Numbered from the stretch's first letter, positions 32,851 through 43,846 are shown. The stretch: DNA of 64,000 bases from Eledone cirrhosa (GCA_964016885.1 OZ024740.1:293433217-293497216); one strand, 5' to 3'. Program-made: numbers and translations. Notes: a model not told the origin generated them from the sequence alone.

Positions 32851-33974
32851 TGTGTGTGTGCATGTGTGTGTGGTGTGTGGACAATGTGAAAGAACACTCA
32901 CTGATGTGCAGAGGCCCATATCAGAAAAATGTTGGATGGTCATGGCTGAACTGCTTTGATGATAGGTCTGCTGCTGGATCAGGGATGAGTTGGAGCTAAG
33001 CAATAACCACAACAACAACAACAAGAATAATAATATAACTATCTGCAGTTCTTTCAACCATTGAATCTGAAACAATTGATCAAAGTGATTAACCTGTTTG
33101 TTTAACCAGCAATCATCAATCAAATTTGCTGAACAGGTTTCATATTTCCTAACTTCATCAGTTGTATGAAGAAAATACATATTTCTACCTGGTATGGCTA
33201 GCACCTAACATAATGATGATGTATTTGGAAATTACTATAATTATTGACTCAGAAAAACCATTGAGCTAGAAACATCTATTATACGTAGAATAGGTTGTGG
33301 AGATTTAAAACTTTTATTCTTTTTTGTTGACAAAGTGGTCGTGTAGGTGCCATGATAAAAACATCCAGTGTTTAGTGTACATTTAACACACATACATATA
33401 TACACACATTCACCTAAACATATACACACAAACATAGATACACACATTCACCCACACACACACGCACACAAGCCAATTACTAAGCTTCAACACAGTCACT
33501 TAGGTTATAGATCAATAAATATTTGTGTAAGCAGGATTAAGCACTCAACGTTGTATAGCTTCACCAAAAACATTCCAACCTCTCCTATGCACTCAGTAAA
33601 ACATGAGACTGTACATCAGTGAGATACTGATGACCTGGCCTGTCTGGGAGGTCAGTAACAATGCTTCCATACTGACTTGGTCTATGTAGACTCATCCAAC
33701 CCTTGCTAGCAGGGAAAGTGGACATTAAGATGATTATAGTGATGATGATAAGTATAAGATGTTACAAATTGAGACAAGTAAGACAATTATTCAAATTAGT
33801 ACATGACACTTTAAAGAAAGTAGTGTGTAGATATTATTTAAAAACTTGTAATCACTGCAGCCAGGCTTAAACTATGTATGGGTGTATATATATATATCCT
33901 TTACTCGTTTGGTCCCCTAACTTCTGATGAAGTCATAGGGGAACCATAATGTCGTTTCTAGATTATTTTAAGCT
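32793..33974. other. Unannotated stretch with microsatellites
   Basis: (TA)n at 32793-32848. A LINE/SINE tail remnant at about 33640-33750 (CAACCCTTGCTAGCAGGGAA...). (CA)n-like tract at 33390-33470. No gene. Confidence 0.5.
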
Positions 33975-34026
33975 TAGCAGAGCCCATCCCTGTCTAGTTC
34001 TGAATAAAGAAGGTTTCTTCCAGAGA

Positions 34027-34068
<42 letters not shown>

Positions 34069-34238
34069 TAGAGAGGGGGGGGGGAGAAATACAAGGAAAG
34101 AATGGACTCCAGTATTTGACTGGTACTATTTTTATCAACCTCAAAAGGTTGAAAGGCAAAGTTAACCTTGACAGGATTTGAACTCAGAAAGCAAAGAGTC
34201 AGAATGAATACTGCAAAGTATTCTATAAGATGATATAT
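33975..34238 (-). repeat. SINE-like repeat with long body (minus)
   Basis: GGTTTCTTCCAGAGAAGGAT, a (GA)n expansion at 34032-34065, then TATCAACCTCAAAAGGTTG and GGATTTGAACTCAGAAAG (box B, minus). Same arrangement as 16330-16560. Confidence 0.7.
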
Positions 34239-34240
34239 AT

Positions 34241-34590
34241 ATCATTCATCATCATCATCATTTCATTATACGTCCACTTTTCCCTGCTTGCAAGGGTGGG
34301 GCGGGAACTGATTCTGGCTTGATTTCTACAGCTGGATGCCCTTCCTAACACCAACCTCATTTACAGTGAGTGCTGGGTGCTTTTTTGCCGTGGCACCTTC
34401 ACGACCACTTTGCAGTGGAATGATAGGGACCCCAGTCCCTATCATCTCATTTCTACAGCTGAGTAAACTGGAGCAATGTGAAATAAAGTGTCTTGCTCAA
34501 GGAAACAACACATCACCCAGTCTGAGAATTGAACTCACAACCTTTCGATTGCAAGGCCAATGCTCTAGCCACTATGCCATGCGTCTCCAT
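34241..34590 (-). repeat. tRNA-headed SINE with LINE-derived tail (minus)
   Basis: Complete on the minus strand: tRNA-like head, TTGAGCAAGACACTTTATTT body, one CACTGTAAA unit, and the CAAGCAGGGAAAAGTGGACG end with degenerate GAT tail (type B). Confidence 0.85.
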
Positions 34591-34958
<368 letters not shown>

Positions 34959-35561
34959 TATTTATTAAAATAACAGATTAAATTTTAAGCAAAGAATCGC
35001 TGCTTTCACCCTTAATGGGATCTTCTGAAACTAACAAAGTCAATCTGTAAACGCAGAACTGAATATTTTAAAACACGTTGCAACCGGAGGAAGACAGGAA
35101 GACGATACTTTGGTTCGTGGTAACGTTCGCTGGCAAAGAACGGGAAAAAACGAATAATACGTCATTAATAGGAGCGGTGAAAAACAATTACGCGCAAAGA
35201 CAAAACCACGTTTATGGTATAAAAGAGGTATCTTCGTTTTTTCGTTCATTGCCAGAGAACGTCTCTATGCACCACCTAAGAGAACATTAGTCTACGACCT
35301 CTTTTATACCATAAACGTGGTTTTGTCTTTGCGCCTAATTGTTTTTCACCGCTCCTATTAATGACGTATTATTCGTTTTTTCCCGTTCTTTGCCAGCGAA
35401 CGTTACCACGAACCAAAGTATCGTCTTCCTGTCTTCCTCCGGTTTGCAACGTTTTTTGAAATATCCAGTTCTGCGTTTACAGATTGACTTTGTTAGTTTC
35501 AGAAGACCCCGTTAAGGGTGAAAGCAGCGATTCTTTGCTTAAACTTGAATCTGTTATTTTA

Positions 35562-35570
<9 letters not shown>
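34959..35570. mobile_element. Large foldback element, about 272-bp arms
   Basis: Arms 34959-35229 and 35297-35570 are reverse complements with a few indels and mismatches (for example CCACGTTTATGGTATAAAAG against its complement). The 67-bp spacer contains CGTTTTTTCGTTCATTGCCA, a further diverged copy of a stretch in the right arm (35373-35403). No ORF is supported. It is GC-richer than its flanks and lies 85 bp before the Penelope-like fragment. Confidence 0.9.
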
Positions 35571-35604
<34 letters not shown>

Positions 35605-35654
35605 CGAGGTTTTTTATATGAAATCGAACAAATATTGTTATACTAAGTAAGAAC
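35571..35654. repeat. (TA)n and short spacer
   Basis: (TA)n at 35567-35599, then AT-rich sequence up to the Penelope-like fragment. Confidence 0.8.
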
Positions 35655-36783
35655 ACCCCCACTAGAGAGCACTAACAAGTTTGATTTAGAACGTAGCACG
35701 ATGGAAAGCATCCACCAGATAGCTAATTCCATACACCAGAGTATAACTGTAACTATCGACTTCCCTTCCAAACACCCTAACAATAGACTACCTGTATTAG
35801 ACACAGAACTCTGGATTAACACTATAGACGAGAGAGCCCAAATTCTCCACTCAGACTATGCTATAAACCCATGGCCTCCAAATACCTGATACTCAAAAAC
35901 TCAGCAATGTCCAGTAGTGCTAAGTTTAATATTCTGATCGCAGATTTGGTACGAGTGATGAAGAATGTGTCCCGCATGTGCGACCCAACAGAAATGGAAA
36001 GACACATCCAACACTTCATCAACCGCATGCAGTTCTCTGGCTACAACCAAAGAGACAGAGTCAGAGTATACGAAGGAGCCATGGAAAAGTATAAGACCCT
36101 CATAGAACTGGACATGAAAGGAATTTGCCCATTATACAGGAGCAAATCATGGAATAGCTTAGATAGGGCTAGACATAAGATAGGGAAAGCCACCTCATGG
36201 TACGACAACCAGAGATACCAGAGTGTCATGTTTGTGGACGCCACCCCTGGAGGGAAATTAGCTAACCAGTGTAGAAAGGCCCTGAGAAAGACCCACTTAA
36301 AAATAAAGGTGGTAGAAAAGCCAGGAACCACCATAAAATCCCTGATCAGCAAAACCTACCCTTTTAAGAAAACCCACTGTACCAATAGGAAATGTATCAT
36401 ATGTAAGGTGAACCCCCCGGATAAACTGTAAAACTAGAAACGTAGTCTATAGCATAAGATGTACAGAGGGTACTTGCAGAAGCATGACAACAACATACAT
36501 AGGTGAGACAGCTCGTAGCATAGGTGAAAGGATAGACCAACACTGAGGGGAACTAAAAGGACGAAAAAACGGGTCAGTACTATACGAACATGCTAGACAA
36601 CAACATGACGGTAACATAGACAACATAGAAATTAGAATAATATCTAAACATAGAAATGACCCAGCAGATAGGCAAATCAGAGAAGCCAGTGAAATAGAAA
36701 TTAGAAGACCAAAGCTAAACAGAAAGAATGAATGGAATAACAACAACACCCAAACAAACAACACTGACATAAGAGAAGTATAA
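35655..36783 (+). pseudogene. Penelope-like retroelement, 5'-truncated and frameshifted
   Basis: Penelope-like elements encode a reverse transcriptase joined to a GIY-YIG endonuclease. Here the first frame (35701-35865) gives IANSIHQSITVTIDFPSKHP and RLPVLDTELWI, matching the end of the palm/thumb. A frameshift near 35866 leads to MASKYLILKNSAMSSSAKFN...RMQFSGYNQRDRV (35871-36431). A second shift near 36425 leads to NVVYSIRC, TYIGETARSIGERIDQH, the GIY-YIG motif, with a Cys-rich linker (CTNRKCIICK) before it. A TGA at about 36544 interrupts the domain. The last frame ends at TAA 36781. The N-terminal reverse transcriptase is absent. Two frameshifts and a nonsense codon make it non-functional. 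Confidence 0.85.
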
Positions 36784-37260
36784 ATAAGTAAATAAAATAA
36801 GATAAATAAATAAATAAATACATACACAAGCACAATAACAACAAGCACATAAACACACACTAGTCACCCATCACACAGCAAATATAACACTATACACACA
36901 CGCAAACGCATGCGCAAAGATGACAAAATAAAATAAACAAACAAGCAAATAAATAAATAAATATATAGACAGACTGAATAAAAATGGCGTAGACATACAA
37001 CACAACAGGAGGAAAATATAACACCCCTGACGATGTTGCAGATGTGCAACGAAAGATTTATGATAAACTATATATATGTGTTTGTGTCTATATTGTATCT
37101 GTATTATTTTTTACCGTCGGTCAGTCAATGGCAACATTGAGGACCGAGTAAGTTAGATTACCGATATAAAAGACAGTGAGAAACGAAAACCACCCAAACA
37201 GTGAATGTGTTCTGCTATTAATTCTGGCAATATTACACAAATATGACCCTCCCCAAGTAT

Positions 37261-37265
<5 letters not shown>
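36784..37265 (+). other. 3' region of the Penelope-like element
   Basis: A/C-rich untranslated stretch (AAATAAATAAATA repeats, CACACA) carrying a hammerhead-like core at 37027-37054, then AT-rich unannotated sequence. The 137-codon minus frame at 36447-36860 is a shadow. Confidence 0.6.
37027..37054 (+). ncRNA. Hammerhead-ribozyme-like core
   Basis: CTGACGA (37027-37033), then GTTGCA (37035-37040), loop GATG, TGCAAC (37045-37050), then GAAA (37051-37054). This is the CUGANGA / stem II / GAAA core with a perfect 6-bp stem and one extra base. Penelope-like elements are known to carry hammerheads in their terminal repeats, which fits this position after the GIY-YIG region. Stems I and III and the cleavage site were not confirmed. 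Confidence 0.4.

Positions 37266-37329
<64 letters not shown>
37266..37329. repeat. (TA)n array
   Basis: Pure TA tract at the 5' junction of the LINE copy that follows. Confidence 0.95.
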
Positions 37330-37331
<2 letters not shown>

Positions 37332-38780
37332 AGTTTAGCGTAAAAGTTGGTGTCCATCAGGGCTCTGTTCTTAGCCCCCTACTATTTATTATTGCCCTTC
37401 AGGCTATAACAGAGGAGTTCAAGGCCGGCTGCCCATGGGAACTCCTATACGCAGATGATCTAACGCTCATAGCTGAATCAATGGCCGAGCTAGAGAAGAA
37501 ATTCCAAACATGGAAGCACGGCCTAGAATCAAAAGGCCTTAAAATTAACCTGGCTAAGACTAAAGTTCTAGTTTGTAAGAAAGTAAATAAGGCGGCGGTC
37601 CCTTCCGGGAAGTGGCCATGCTCAGTGTGTAGGAAAGGCGTAGGTAGAAACTCCATTTTATGTCCCAAATGCAAAGTATGGGTGCATAAAAGATGTAGTG
37701 GAATCACAGGTAAGCTAACTAAGAACATAGATTTTACGTGTGGCCGGTGCTCTGGTGCAATAAGTAGCAGCAAGTGGCCACAAAATACTAGCTCTTTCAA
37801 TTGCGCAGAGGGTTCTATAGAAATAGTGGACAGCTTCCATTACCTGGGTGACAAAATCAGCAGTGGTGGAGGGTGCTCTGAAAGTACAGTAGCTAGAGTC
37901 AGAACTGGTTGGACAAAGTTCAGAGAGCTTATACCACTATTAGCCGCTAAAGGGTTCTCCCTAAAAATGAAAGGCAGGTTGTATGATGCCTGCATACGAA
38001 CAGCAATGTTGCATGGCAGTGAGACCTGGGCATTGTGTGCAGAGGATATACGCAGACTAGAGAGGAACGAAGCTTGCATGCTCCGCTGGATGTGTAATAG
38101 TAATATACGTGAACGGCAAAGCATAAACGAACTAAGGAAAAAATTAGAAATAAGAGGGATCAGATATTGTTTACTCGAGAGAAGGCTACGTTGGTATGGT
38201 CACGTGATGCGCATGAAAGACGACAGCTGTATAACAAAGTGCAGGGCAATAAAGATAGACGGTAGCCAAGGAGTAGGCAAACCCAGAAAAACCTGGGACG
38301 AGCTGATAAATTCCGACCTCACACACTTACACCTCTCCAAGACAATGTCACTGGACCGAGACCTTTGGCGGTACTCAGTAATAGAGAAGACCCGCCTTAC
38401 CTAAATACAAAGTAAAACCTACTACAGTCAGTAGGCATCTCTAACAAAATACGCCCCCGTCCCACCACCCACCCCATCCACACCGCCTCTACAATGTAAA
38501 GTTATGTTGGTGCTACAACATCCAAGCCGAAACAAATGAGATCGTGTAGATGTCATGACAAAAAAACACACAGTCCACGCTGTAATATGGCCGTGTAGGC
38601 AACACGGTAAAAACCTCCGAGCCCCACACAGTAAATGTAGTTGGTGTTAGGAAGGGCATCCAGCTGTAGAAAACCCGCCAGATAGTCCTATGCGAGCAAG
38701 TCAACCACTCTTACCTCAAGTGGGAAACTCCCGTCCAAACCCATGCAAGCGTGGAACATGGACGTTAAACAATGATGATG
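37330..38780 (+). pseudogene. LINE (PHD-finger family), 5'-truncated copy
   Basis: Open in one frame from 37331 (EFSVKVGVHQGSVLSPLL) to the stop at 38404. It contains YADD (the reverse transcriptase catalytic box), the C4HC3 zinc finger (CSVCRKGVGRNSILCPKC..WVHKRC, then CGRC), FHYLGDKISSGGGCSES, LHGSETWALC and LRWYGHVMRM. There is no stop codon in the retained 357 codons, so it is young, but the endonuclease and the first half of the reverse transcriptase are missing. The 3' UTR to 38780 has CACTGTAAA-type units and ends in GAT repeats. Both ends abut (TA)n. Confidence 0.92.
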
Positions 38781-39300
38781 ATATATATATATATATATAT
38801 TTTCCTCCGCTGTGACCCATCTGTTTCTTTCTTACTGCTTCCCCTTTCTCTGTATCTCTCACTTTCTTTTTACCCCCCTCTGCCAGTCACTCTCTCTGTT
38901 AGCCTCTTCCTCACACTTTCACTCACTCACTCTCTGCTACTCCCTCTCCATCACTTCCTCCCATTTGACCTGTGCAAAATTCTTTCCTCGCTCACATTTC
39001 GACCAGGTTGGATGGTCTTTATTCTCTCTCATCTACGATTTCACAGAACTTATGATCATCGATTTCAGGGACTTGACTCCTTCTTCCTCACTTTTCGTTG
39101 CATTACCATCTTTGTTTGTTTACTGTCTCGCTCGTTCTCCCTCCTTACGTGTCCCAACGACTTTCTTGCACCAACCAAAGGTATATGGTCTTTAAAGCGA
39201 TGAAATACCAATGAAGGTTGGAAGATCACTGACGAAGGACTAATTTTATTCATATATAACCCATTTGCAACCACGCAGCACGCCATTTTTTCATATTTTT
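38781..39300. other. Pyrimidine-rich unannotated stretch
   Basis: 38795-39150 is CT-rich with TCTCTC clusters and overlapping open frames (143 and 127 codons, both +) that have no recognised domain and are compositional. TCACTGACGAAGGACTAA at 39231-39248 resembles the start of a Penelope-type hammerhead without the GAAA half. Confidence 0.45.
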
Positions 39301-39311
39301 CATATATATAT

Positions 39312-39399
<88 letters not shown>

Positions 39400-39403
39400 T
39401 TAT

Positions 39404-39443
<40 letters not shown>

Positions 39444-39492
39444 GGAAAAAATGAAATTTCATTTCTCATTGTTAGTACTGCTGATACTTAAA
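39301..39492. repeat. (CA)n and (TA)n arrays
   Basis: (CA)n at 39312-39330 and (TA)n to about 39440. Confidence 0.9.
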
Positions 39493-39884
39493 TATAAGTA
39501 TGTATACGCACATACATATATGTATACAGACATACAGTAGTATGTATATACATACATACATGCACACATATATATATGTACGTATGGGTTTACCAAACAT
39601 TTATTATAATGTTCGGTTCAATCGATTGACAGAAAGGTATACGGTGCTGATGACAGCTAATAAGCTAGAAACTAGTTCATCGTTCTTTTGACAGTGTTGA
39701 CCAAAAGGGCAACGATGGTTGCCGAACACTGTACGGCTTAATTCGGGCTGTTTGTTTACAAACAAACCGAATATTATAATAAATGTTCGGTAAATCCATA
39801 CGTACATATATTTATGTGTGCATGTATGTATGTATATACATACTACTGTACATCTGTATACATATATGTATGTGCGTATACATA

Positions 39885-39890
<6 letters not shown>
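39493..39890. mobile_element. Foldback element, 126-bp arms
   Basis: Arms 39493-39618 and 39765-39890 are reverse complements in exact register (positions sum to 79383) with scattered mismatches. The 146-bp spacer holds the hammerhead-like core at 39647-39671 and GTTTGTTTACAAACAAACCG at its right edge. Similar sequence (TGTAAACAAACCGAATATTA) recurs at about 57467, so the element is repeated in this window. Confidence 0.88.
39647..39671 (+). ncRNA. Hammerhead-ribozyme-like core in foldback spacer
   Basis: CTGATGA (39647-39653), AGCT (39655-39658), loop AATA-like, AGCT (39663-39666), GAAA (39668-39671). The core and a 4-bp stem II are present. The outer stems were not checked beyond the fact that the motif lies between long inverted arms. 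Confidence 0.38.

Positions 39891-39938
<48 letters not shown>
39891..39938. repeat. (TA)n array
   Basis: Pure TA tract between the foldback and the (ATC)n end of the next LINE. Confidence 0.95.
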
Positions 39939-39941
<3 letters not shown>

Positions 39942-42520
39942 TCATCATCATCATCATCGTCGTTTAACGTCCATATTCCACGCTTGCATGGGTTTGGACG
40001 GGAGTTTTCCCACTTGAGGCAAGAGTGGTTGTCTTGCTCGCATAGGACTGTCTGGCGGGTTTTCTACGGCTGGATGCCCTTCCTAACACCAACCACATTT
40101 ACAGTGTGGAACTGGTAGGTTTTTACCGTGTTACCTACACGGCCACATTACAGCGTGGTCTGTTTGTTTTTTTTGTCGTGACACCTACACGATCTCATTT
40201 GTTTCGGGCTAGATGTTGTGGTACCAACATAACTTTAGATTGAAAGGGGTGGTGTGGATTGGGTGGGGGTAGTGGGACGGGGGTGTATTTTGTTAGAGGT
40301 GCCTACTGACTGTAGTAGGTTTCACTTTGTACTTATGTAAGGCAGGTCTTCTCTATTACTGTGTAGCGCCAAAGATCTCGGTCCAGTGACATTGTCTTGG
40401 AGAGGTGTAAGTGTGTGAGGTCGGAATTTATCAAGTCGTCCCAGGTTTTTCTGGGTCTGCCTACTCCTTGGCTACCGTCTATTTTTATTTCCCTGCACTT
40501 TTTTATACAGCTGTCGTCTTTCATGCGCATCACGTGACCATACCAACGTAGTCTTCTCTCGAGTAAACAACATCTGATCGCTCTTATTTCTAATTTTTCC
40601 CTTAGTTCGTTTATGCTTTGCCGTTCACGTACATTACTATTACACATCCAGCGGTGCATGCAAGCTTCGTTCCTCTCCAGTCTGCGTATATCCTCTGCAC
40701 ACAATGCCCAGGTCTCACTGCAATGCAACATTGCTGTTCGTATGCAGGCATCATGCAGCCTTTCTTTCATTTTTAGGGAGAACCCTTTAGCGGCTAATAG
40801 TGGTATAAGCTCTCTGAACTTTTTCCATCCCGTTCTGACTCTAGCTACTGTACTTTCAGAGCACCCTCCCCCACTGCTGATTTTGTCACCCAGGTAACGA
40901 AAGCTGTCCACTATTTCTATAGAACCCTCTGCGCAATTGAAAGAGCTAGTATTTTGTGGGCACTTGCTGCTACTTATTGCACCAGAGCACTGGCCACATA
41001 TAAAATCTACGTTCTTAGTTAGCTTACCTGTGATCCCACTACATCTTTTATGCACCCATACTTTGCATTTGGGACATAAAATGGAGTTTCTACCTATGCC
41101 TTTCCTACACACTGAGCATGGCCATTTCCCGGAAGGGACCGGCGCCTTATTTTCTTTCCTACAAACTAGAACTTTAGTCTTAGCCAGGTTAATTTTAAGG
41201 CCTTTTGATTCTAGGCCGTGCTTCCATGTTTGGAATTTCTTCTCTAGCTCGGCCATTGATTCAGCTATGAGCATTAGATCATCTGCGTATAGGAGTTCCC
41301 ATGGGCAGCCGGTTTTGAACTCCACTGTTATAGCCTGAAGGGCAATAATAAATAGTAGGGGGCTAAGAACAGAGCCCTGATGAACACCAACTTTTACACT
41401 AAACTCTTCACTATATTCGTTGTTAATTCTAACCTTGCTGACTGTTTCTTTATACATGGCTTGTATAGCTCTAACAAGCTATTCGTCAACACCTAGTTTT
41501 CTAAGAGCCCACCAGATAATGGAACGGGGGACTCTGTCGAAGGCTTTCTCCAAGTCAACAAAAGCTAAGTATAGGGGTTTACTTTTAGCTAGGTACTTCT
41601 CCTGTAGTTGTCGTACAAGGAAAAGAGCGTCTGTAGTACTTTTGCCTGACACAAACCCGAACTGCATTTCATCTAGATCAATTCTCTCTCCGATTAGTTG
41701 CGCTATTACTTTTTCCGTGACCTTCATGACCTGGTCGATTAATTTAATGCCTCTATAGTTACTCCTATCTAGGGCATCTCCTTTACCCTTGTAACAGTTA
41801 ATGATGATGCTGCTACGCCAGTCCTTCGGAACAACCCCATTCTGTATGACTTGGTTTACTATCCGGGTGACCAAGGTGTGTCCCACCGTTCCAGAGGCTT
41901 TCAGCATCTCAGCAACTATTTCCGAAGGCCCAGCCGCTTTACCCGTCTTCATATCTTTGATTGCCTTACTTATTATACTACCTTCGACTAACACTGTTGG
42001 TCCCTCTATTGGGTCGGTGTGGGGGAGACTGTCTTTCTCCCATTTATTCTCCTCATTTAAAAGCCTTTCGTAGTGACACTTCTAAGCTACCTTCTTATCA
42101 GCGTCAGTGATGGCAAGTACACCGTTATCATTAAGTACACACTTCTCCCCGACAATATCATGGTTTTCCTTGACACATTGCCTAGCAATCCTGAACACCT
42201 CACGTTTTTGGTCCTCACGTTGTAGAACATGCTTGAACTTTCTTTCCTCTGCTTCCCTTCTTGCGAAGTACACTTGTCTCCTAGCTTCCCTCCTGGCCAC
42301 TTGATAGTCTTCTCTACTTCCCCCATCCCGCCATACTTTCCAAGCCTGCTTTTTGGCCTTAATTGACTCCTCCACCTTACTGTTCCACCACCATGTTACT
42401 CTCCTCCTACCTACAGGCCTGCTCCAGCCACAGACTTCGTCTGCCGCCGTCAGCAGGTTTGCTTTCAGGAATTCCCACTGTTCCTCTATATTATATGACT
42501 CTAATTGCTCTTCATATATA
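39939..42520 (-). pseudogene. LINE (PHD-finger family), long 5'-truncated copy with two amber stops
   Basis: Minus strand. From about 42520 one frame runs through the linker (WWWNSKVEESIKAKKQAWK), the reverse transcriptase (FVDLEKAFDRV, QGSVLSPLLF, YADD), the C4HC3 finger (CSVCRKGIGRNSILCPKC, WVHKRC, CGQC), the YLG motif and LRWYGHVMRM, to the stop at 40333. Only two in-frame stops interrupt it, at 42082-42084 and 41479-41481. Both are TAG where the intact LINE has TGG (Trp). The N-terminal endonuclease (first about 310 residues) is missing. The 3' UTR and GAT tail occupy 39939-40332. Flanked by (TA)n. Confidence 0.92.
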
Positions 42521-42595
42521 AATATATATATATAAGAGATGTTTGTTCATACACTTATCATCAATGCGTGACCTTAGGTTTCAGGCTCCAGTTAG
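42521..42595. other. Short unannotated junction
   Basis: AT repeats, then unique sequence up to the (GAA)n tract. Confidence 0.5.
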
Positions 42596-42723
42596 AAGAA
42601 GAAGAAGGAGAAGAAGAAGAAGAAGAAGAAGAAGAAGAAGAAGAAGAAGAAGAAGAAGAAGAAGAAGAAGAAGAAGAAGAAGAAGAAGAAGAAGAAGAAG
42701 AAGAAGAAGAAGAAGAAGAAGAA
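42596..42723. repeat. (GAA)n array, about 43 units
   Basis: Almost pure GAA. Poly-Glu, poly-Arg and poly-Ser frames over it are artefacts. It directly abuts repeat F, as the (CTT)n does at 24761. Confidence 0.97.
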
Positions 42724-42921
42724 GAGATTTCTTGTAATGTTCTTTTTTTGTCATGTATAATGTTTTTTAACATCTATAGAATGCTACCACTTAAAATAAA
42801 ATTTCACCATAGATAGAGCAGCAAAATGTAATAAGCAGGGTGAAGGGTGGTGGTGTGTTGGGTGGAATAAGACCAGGAGGTGGTGGGAAAATCTGAAAAT
42901 CTAATAAGCATTGAGTGGGGG
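42724..42921 (-). repeat. Interspersed repeat F (minus)
   Basis: Reverse complement of 24562-24760 with only a few differences, including the same end at the (GAA)n tract. Confidence 0.85.
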
Positions 42922-43251
42922 GGACTATCAAACCTGTTGCCAGTATTTCATCATCGTTGAAACGCAACACTTGGGATGTGGCTGCCTTAACACAGTCAAA
43001 CATTTCTATAGTAAAGGTGCAGTTACTGTTTATACTGAAATCTTGATTGATTCTAATTACTTTATGCTGTGGTATTGGCAATCCTCTATTAACAGTACAT
43101 AAATATTAGTTTAACGTGATATTTACTAGACTATTCTTACTATTATAAACACACATCAAGTTTCTTTTGCATAAGTGTGTGTGTGTATAGCAAAAGAGAA
43201 AATAAGAGAAAGAGAAAAAAGGGAAAAAAAGGGAAAAAGAGAAAAATTTGA
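42922..43251. other. Unannotated stretch
   Basis: Purine-rich at 43190-43245. No gene recognised. Confidence 0.45.
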
Positions 43252-43523
43252 AAGATCACAGCCCTGATATTATGAGCATGTAGATAAAATGTCTTAGGAA
43301 AGAATTGCTGGACAGATTTTATGGGAAAAACCAAGCGGCAGGAGACCCAGAGGTTGACCCAGAGCAAGATGATTGGATAACATCCACGAGCTTGGCTGGT
43401 CTCGTTTGGGGATCCAGCTACATCAGTTGTAGATGGTTGCTTTTGACAGCACACGCTGGAAGGAGTGTTTGAGGACTCTGCCCCCACGACCCTCTTAGAA
43501 ATAAATAGGAGAAGAAGAAGAGT
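43252..43523 (+). pseudogene. RTE-type LINE, C-terminal fragment
   Basis: Plus-strand copy of the family at 24801. GATTGGATAACATCCACGAG encodes the DNIHELGW region and CAGTTGTAGATGGTTGC the LEMVA region. It ends in a GAAGAAGAAG tail. Only about 270 bp are kept and the frame is broken. Confidence 0.75.
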
Positions 43524-43546
43524 GTGTGTATATGTGCCTATATTGT

Positions 43547-43846
43547 GAAGACACATGACTCAGTGAGTTTGATTCTCAGACCAGGTGATGCCTTATGTTC
43601 TTGAGCAAGACACTTTATTTTATATTGCTCCATTTTACTCAGTTGTAGAAATGAGTCACAATGTCACTGGTGCCGAGTTGTATTGGCCACTGCCTTTCCC
43701 TTGAACAATATCAGTGGTATGTATGGGTGACTGCTGGGCTTTCATAAACAACCTTGCCTGGATGTTTGCCTCAGAGGGGGGACTTTCTAGGTGCAAATCC
43801 TATGGCCATTCATGACTGAAGAGGGTATTTACCTGTTACCCTTTAT
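43547..43846 (+). repeat. tRNA-SINE relative with different 3' half
   Basis: GTGAGTTTGATTCTCAGACC (box B region) and TTGAGCAAGACACTTTATTT are shared with the other SINEs. The rest (GTATTGGCCACTGCCTTTCC, CTGCTGGGCTTTCATAAACA) is not. Confidence 0.6.

Noticed and set aside
33921..33945. CTGATGAAGTCATAGGGG as a hammerhead core
   Set aside because: The second strand reads GGAACC instead of GAAA and the stem does not pair well.
36447..36860. 137-codon minus-strand membrane-like protein
   Set aside because: It is the antisense of the Penelope-like GIY-YIG region and its A/C-rich 3' part.
38772..39203. 143-codon CT-rich + frame
   Set aside because: Two overlapping frames are open because of pyrimidine bias; no domain is seen.
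42505..42816. Poly-Glu, poly-Arg and poly-Ser proteins over (GAA)n
   Set aside because: Microsatellite frames only.
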